From contig NW_027480569.1 of the NCBI RefSeq assembly GCF_051401765.1, positions 434,001 through 498,000 on the forward strand: a stretch of DNA of 64,000 bases. The letters run 5' to 3'. Origin of the DNA: Calliopsis andreniformis. Taxonomy: Eukaryota > Arthropoda > Insecta > Hymenoptera > Andrenidae. The stretch's first letter is position 1. Each line of letters opens with the position of its first letter. The notes below the pieces were generated by a model that saw only the letters and a program-made list of their open reading frames with translations, was not told the origin of the DNA and made no database searches. Below are positions 62,581 through 64,000 of the stretch, piece after piece. The position numbers were made by a program, and so were the translations under genes.

Positions 62581-64000
62581 TGAAGATTGAGTATTGAGGA
62601 TTGAATATTGAGGATTGAGGATTGAGGATTGAAGATTGAGTATTGAGGATTGAATATTGAGGATTGAGGATTGAGGATTGAGGGTTGAGGATTGAGGATT
62701 GAAGATTGAGTATTGAGGATTGAAGATTGAGGGTTAAAGATTGAGTATTGATGATTGAATATTGAGGATTGAGGATTGAGGATTGAGGATTGAGGATTGA
62801 GGATTGAGGATTGAGGATTGAAGATTGAGAATTGATGATTGAATATTGAGGATTGAGGATTGAGGTTTGAGGATTGAGGACGAGGACTGACGGTAGAGGA
62901 TTTAGGTTTGAGGATTGAGGATTGAGGGATGAGGATTGAGGATGAGTGCTAAGGCTCGGGGATTGATGTTCGACGACTGAGGACTGAGGATTGAGTATTG
63001 AGAATTGAGGATAGATGTTTGAGGATTGAAGATTGAGGATTGAGGATTGAGGATTGAGGAATGAGGATTGAAGATTGAGTATTGAGGATTGAAGGTTGAG
63101 GATAGAGGATTGAGTACTGAGGATGGAGGATGAGGGCTGAGGGTTGAGGATTGAGGATTGAGGATTGAAATTGAGGATTGGGTATTGAGGATTGAAGAAT
63201 GAGGATTGAGGAATTAGGATTGAGGATTGAGGATTGAGGATTGAAGGTTGAGGATTGGGTATTGAGGATTGAAGAATGAGGATTGAGGTTTGAGGATTGA
63301 GGATTGAGGACTGAGGATTGAGGATGCGTGCTAAGCGTCGGGGATTGAGATTCGACGACTGAGGACTGAGGATTGAGGATTGAGAATTGAGGATTGATGT
63401 TTGAGGATTGAAGATTGAGGATTGGGTATTGAGGATTGATGAATGAGGATTGAGGATTGAGGTTTGAGGATCTAGGATTGGAGATTGATTATTGAGTATT
63501 GAAGGTTGAGGATTGTGGATTGAGGGATGAGGATTGAGGATGAGTGCTAAGGGTCGGGGATTGATGCTCGACGACTGAGGACTGAGGATTGAGGATTGAG
63601 AATTGAGGATAGATGTTTGAGGATTGAAGATTGAGGATTGAGGATTGAGGATTGAGGATTGAGGATTGAGGATTGAGGATTGAAGATTGAGTATTGCTGA
63701 TTGAATATTGAGGATTGGGGATTGAGGTTTGAGGATTGAGGACGAGGACTGACGGTAGAGGATTTAGGTTTGAGGATTGAGGATTGAGGACTGAGGATTG
63801 AGGATGCGTGCTAAGCGTCGGGGATTGAGATTCGACGACTGAGGACTGAGGATTGAGGATTGAGAATTGAGGATTTATGTTTGAGGATTGAAGATTGAGG
63901 ACTGAGGATTGAGGATTGAGGAATGAGGATTGAAGATTGAGTATTGAGGATTGAAGATTGAGGATAGAGGATTGAGTACTGAGGATGGAGGATGAGGGCT
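62581..64000 (+). repeat. Satellite running off the window edge
   Basis: From about 62.42 to 63.1 kb it matches 58.36-59.0 kb at a shift of 4063, with a subtype-3 module at 62943. From 63.31 kb it repeats 59.02-59.7 kb, with modules at 63325 (subtype 1), 63541 (subtype 2) and 63805 (subtype 1). The last bases (GGATGGAGGATGAGGGCT) stop in mid-block, so the array continues beyond the window. Confidence 0.85.

Larger units (their letters stand above)
1..64000 (+). repeat. Heptanucleotide satellite array, consensus (GAGGATT)n
   Basis: The entire window consists of head-to-tail 7-base units with consensus GAGGATT on the + strand; all units face the same way and I see no inverted segment. Runs of five to twelve perfect units alternate with variant units such as GAAGATT, GAGTATT, GATGATT, GAATATT, GAGGTTT, GGGTATT, GAGAATT, GACGATT, GACTAAG and GATGCCT. 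C is absent from the consensus and appears only in variants, so the two strands differ strongly in G/C content. No unique-sequence gene, RNA gene or mobile element interrupts the array, and both window ends fall inside it. The simplest reading is a large eukaryotic heterochromatic satellite. Long open frames on the - strand are a by-product of the unit and are not annotated as genes. Confidence 0.99.

Noticed and set aside
1..64000. CRISPR array
   Set aside because: Repeats are seven bases, directly abutting and themselves variable. There are no unique spacers between constant 20-50 base repeats, and no cas genes.
1..64000. A true telomere tract
   Set aside because: No run of TTTAGGG, TTAGGG, TTAGG or another known telomere unit occurs, and the high density of ordered variants with kilobase-scale copies is unlike terminal telomere repeats.
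1..64000. tRNA, rRNA or structured RNA genes
   Set aside because: Near absence of C on the + strand leaves no room for the paired stems such RNAs need; the only GC stem noticed is the five-base dyad in the CpG module.

Overview
The whole 64 kb window is one uninterrupted tandem array of a 7-base unit, GAGGATT on the + strand (AATCCTC on the - strand), about 9,100 units long. I see no gene, RNA gene, transposable element or other unique sequence anywhere in it. Both ends lie inside the array, so its true size is larger than the window. The + strand is almost free of C, because the consensus has 3 G, 2 A, 2 T and no C. Long open reading frames exist only on the - strand. They follow from the unit itself: seven is coprime to three, so every - frame reads the same stop-free peptide cycle NPQSSIL, while every + frame meets TGA once per 21 bases. 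I treat none of these frames as genes.

The setting is most likely eukaryotic heterochromatin, such as a pericentromeric, subtelomeric or sex-chromosome satellite. Arrays of this length, unit size and layered organisation are typical there, and no prokaryotic gene signal is present. Nothing in the sequence identifies the species.

The array is not featureless. Variant units (GAAGATT, GAGTATT, GATGATT, GAATATT, GGGTATT, GAGGTTT, GATGCCT and others) follow fixed orders that recur kilobases apart, so copying above the 7-base level is visible. By tracking rare landmark words I found these copies: 1-688 to 2700-3387 (shift 2699); 3600-5415 to 14303-16055 and 19212-21027; 5370-7000 to 21442-23110 (shift about 16.1 kb); 8.85-9.85 kb to 23.13-24.15 kb; a near-identical 4.9 kb tandem pair, 11195-16060 and 16104-20970 (shift 4909); a 2.83 kb pair, 23110-25790 and 25939-28619 (shift 2829); a 1.4 kb block at 28890, 31394 and 38420; a perfect 391-base tandem pair at 37110-37891; a 3.65-4.28 kb unit from 42.2 to 51.0 kb; and an 8.1-8.4 kb shift linking 50.64-54.48 to 59.02-62.58 kb.

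The most distinctive local element is a conserved 37-base CpG-rich module that breaks the heptad pattern. It occurs at least 33 times in three subtypes, and the main subtype carries a short inverted repeat, which is exceptional in a C-poor array. If the array has functional or nucleating sites, these modules are the best candidates. All comparisons were made by eye, so block edges are approximate to tens of bases and identities are qualitative.
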